Shown here piece after piece: positions 7,160 to 8,790 of a stretch of 8,790 nucleotides of DNA. The notes under the pieces were generated by a model. The model saw nothing but the letters and a program-made list of their open reading frames with translations. It was not told where the DNA came from and did not search any database. The DNA lies in contig CAYXIM010000079.1 in the NCBI GenBank assembly GCA_964465385.1, forward strand, positions 1-8,790, written 5' to 3'. The position numbers and the translations under genes are program-made. Numbering within the stretch: position 1 is the stretch's first letter; every line of letters starts with the position of its first letter. This DNA is from JAAYBY01 sp964465385 (GTDB lineage Bacteria; Bacillota; Clostridia; Saccharofermentanales; UBA5734).

Positions 7160-8758
7160 GTGGCCGTGAACAAGCAGGGCTCCCAGACAAAACCCAAAAA
7201 AGCAGGCCTTAAGGTCAAGATCATGATGTTCGCCCTGGTGATCTCCATTATCCCTGTTTCCATCCTTGGTCTTTCTGCCTATCAGATTTTCAGTTCAAAC
7301 CTGCTTGAGCAAAAGAAGCAGCACATCAAAACCAACCTGCAAAGTATCAACCAGGCACTGAATTCAACCATCAATGCCCGAAAAATCCCTGCCCTTCGTT
7401 TCGCAAACTCCACGGACGCCTACAAGCTGGTCAATCCGATCATGCTAAATGACGCAGAAGAACGCAACAGCCTCGATGCCCTGGACCGTTTCCTGGGTGA
7501 GTACCTCAACACCAAGGGCATCCGGTCAGTGGTCTTGTGCGGGAAAAACGGTTTTTTTGTTGTCAGCAACAACTTGCCAGAAGAGAAATCCAGCCATTGT
7601 GTTCACCTCCAAGAGCAGGAATCAGCCGCCCCACTGGAACCCTGGTGGAGTGACATCGCCTATGACCAGGGCTATTACCTGCCCTACCACATTCCCATTG
7701 TCAACGTGGGTGACAAATCCATGTCAGGTGTCATCACAGTGAATTTCCTTGAGAAAGAACTGCAGGCCACCTACAGCTACTTTGACTCAGAGGATGACCA
7801 GTTGTTTCTGGTGACAGATGAGGGACGCATCATCTCGGCCACAGACGCATCTGTGATTAAAAAACCCATTCATGAGATCATCGGCCAAGCCTATGATTTG
7901 GCAAACCAGCCAGACGGGCTCTATTTTTACACCTGGATGCAAGGCGATAAAAAACTGGTTTCCAGCATCAGAAACGAAGGCAACAACATGCACATTGTGT
8001 CCATCAGCAGCCTGCAGACCATCTTCAAAGCAAGGCGGCAATTCACCGGCTTGTTGATGCTCGCGGTCTCAGCGTCCCTGGGCATCACCATGTTTTTGTC
8101 CGTCTTTCTATCAAAAAACATAACGGAACCGGTCAAACAGCTGGTTCAAACCATCAAAGGCATGCGGGCTGACAGCCTGGCCAACCCCGTCCCGCGTGTA
8201 TCGCAGGATGAATTTGCCATCATCAGCCAGGCCCTGGCCGAACTGATGGACAAGTTGCACCATTCGCAGCTGCTGATCCTGAGCGAGCAAAAGGCCAAGC
8301 GAGAAGCCGAATTGCGCATTCTCTTGATGCAGATCAACCCTCATTTTTTATACAACACCCTTTCCTCAGCGATCTGGCTGATCCAGATGGAGCAAAAAGA
8401 CCAGGCTATCCAGCTGATCACCGCCCTGTCGGCCTTGTTTAAACTGGGCTTGGGCAAAGGCCAGGAAGAAATAACAATTGCTGATGAGCTGGCCTATCTG
8501 GACAACTACCTGGCCATCCACAAGGTGCGTTATGGTGACGGCTTTGATTACGAGATTTCCTGCCCTGATGCGCTGGGCCAGTCAAAAATCATTCGCCTGC
8601 TCATCCAGCCCCTGGTGGAAAATGCCATTTACCACGGCATTAACAGCCATTTGAATGAGCGGGGACACATTGTCATTACGGTTTCGGATCGTCAACACTT
8701 TGTCGGACAATTTGCTAAGCTACATTTGTTGCATGCATTTGTTGCCACTGTTGTATGA
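7160..8758 (+). CDS. Sensor histidine kinase, YesM/LytS type, with truncated ATP-binding domain
   Basis: This is a membrane-bound two-component sensor kinase. From the GTG at 7160 it has 532 residues. Numbered that way, a basic cytoplasmic start is followed by a first helix (about 20-43), a sensor region of roughly 250 residues outside the membrane (likely Cache-like), a second helix (about 296-317), a HAMP linker with ITEPVKQL (321-328), and the His_kinase domain with the phospho-acceptor motif INPHFLYN at 392-399 (H395). The ATPase N box, LVENAIYHGI, is at 485-494 (N488). About 20 residues later, after HIVITVSDR, the frame reads an unrelated tail and stops. The DxGxG and later ATP-binding boxes are missing, so phosphorylation should fail. 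The divergent position next to an importer operon suggests it once controlled uptake through an AraC-type (YesN-like) regulator, which is not in the window. Confidence 0.85.
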   Translation: MAVNKQGSQTKPKKAGLKVKIMMFALVISIIPVSILGLSAYQIFSSNLLEQKKQHIKTNLQSINQALNSTINARKIPALRFANSTDAYKLVNPIMLNDAEERNSLDALDRFLGEYLNTKGIRSVVLCGKNGFFVVSNNLPEEKSSHCVHLQEQESAAPLEPWWSDIAYDQGYYLPYHIPIVNVGDKSMSGVITVNFLEKELQATYSYFDSEDDQLFLVTDEGRIISATDASVIKKPIHEIIGQAYDLANQPDGLYFYTWMQGDKKLVSSIRNEGNNMHIVSISSLQTIFKARRQFTGLLMLAVSASLGITMFLSVFLSKNITEPVKQLVQTIKGMRADSLANPVPRVSQDEFAIISQALAELMDKLHHSQLLILSEQKAKREAELRILLMQINPHFLYNTLSSAIWLIQMEQKDQAIQLITALSALFKLGLGKGQEEITIADELAYLDNYLAIHKVRYGDGFDYEISCPDALGQSKIIRLLIQPLVENAIYHGINSHLNERGHIVITVSDRQHFVGQFAKLHLLHAFVATVV

Positions 8759-8790
8759 ATTGCATCGGACTGAAATAACCTAGTCTTTTC
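8692..8790 (-). CDS. Possible C-terminal end of an unidentified cysteine-rich protein
   Basis: A minus-strand frame is open from the window edge to a TGA at 8694-8692, giving 32 residues with no start inside the window. It ends in CNKCSLANCPTKC, four cysteines in the last 13 residues, preceded by a Thr/Ala-rich stretch. The frame starts where the kinase similarity stops. It could be the C-terminus of a mobile-element protein, of a zinc- or metal-binding protein, or of a small cysteine-rich peptide precursor. It could also be non-coding, because 32 open codons can arise by chance. I do not recognise it. Confidence 0.2.
   Translation of the reverse strand, partial: EKTRLFQSDAIHTTVATNACNKCSLANCPTKC
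8723..8745. repeat. Short direct repeat at the right edge
   Basis: CATTTGTTGC occurs twice (8723-8732 and 8736-8745) separated by ATG, giving a 13-base period. A perfect 11-base palindrome, TTGTCGGACAA (8700-8710), lies just to the left. Both are in the AT-richer tail beyond the point where the kinase gene breaks off. Repeats of this sort occur in the ends of mobile elements, but two copies are too few to assign a role. Confidence 0.5.

Noticed and set aside
8690..8790. Definite insertion sequence at the right edge
   Set aside because: Only about 100 bases are present, no transposase or known inverted end can be recognised, and an assembly join cannot be excluded. It is kept as a hypothesis in the findings.

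Overview
The window reads as a bacterial chromosomal segment, most likely from a Bacillota (Clostridia-like) organism of moderate GC. The reasons are strong purine-rich Shine-Dalgarno sites, GTG starts, a lipoprotein-type solute-binding protein and a YesM/LytS-type sensor kinase transcribed divergently from an uptake operon. That assignment is inference. A run of ten Ns shows that this is draft or scaffolded sequence.

From about 6945 down to 178 there are six closely packed minus-strand genes that look like one operon. In transcription order they are: an ATZ/TRZ-type amidohydrolase (5563-6945), a DppC-type permease (4691-5548), a DppD-type ATPase (3714-4685), a DppF-type ATPase (2727-3713), a lipoprotein family 5 solute-binding protein (1200-2688) and a DppB-type permease (178-1137). 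Together they encode a complete peptide/nickel-family ABC importer plus one cytoplasmic metal-dependent hydrolase or deaminase. The layout suggests uptake of a nitrogen-containing small molecule or peptide-like compound followed by hydrolysis inside the cell; the substrate cannot be read from the sequence. Gene order is C-D-F-A-B rather than the common A-B-C-D-F. A perfect 15-bp inverted repeat sits between the binding-protein and last permease genes. The binding-protein gene is broken in the assembly by the N run, exactly where the lipobox cysteine should be.

The roughly 215-base region 6946-7159 is divergent. It holds a plausible promoter for the minus-strand operon and a weaker one for the plus-strand gene.

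The plus-strand gene (7160-8758) encodes a membrane sensor histidine kinase: extracellular sensor region, HAMP, His_kinase domain and the N box. The frame then leaves the family sequence near 8690 and runs into a 19-20 residue unrelated tail, so the ATP-binding domain is incomplete. The last 100 bases are more AT-rich (39 of 100 are G or C by hand count). They hold a 10-bp direct repeat, a short palindrome and an open minus-strand frame with a cysteine-rich C-terminus. This looks like the end of an inserted element, a rearrangement or an assembly join, and it is the least explained part of the window.

I see no tRNA, rRNA, CRISPR array or clearly identifiable transposase. Apart from the right edge, the content is a well-formed but ordinary transport operon with some unusual details.
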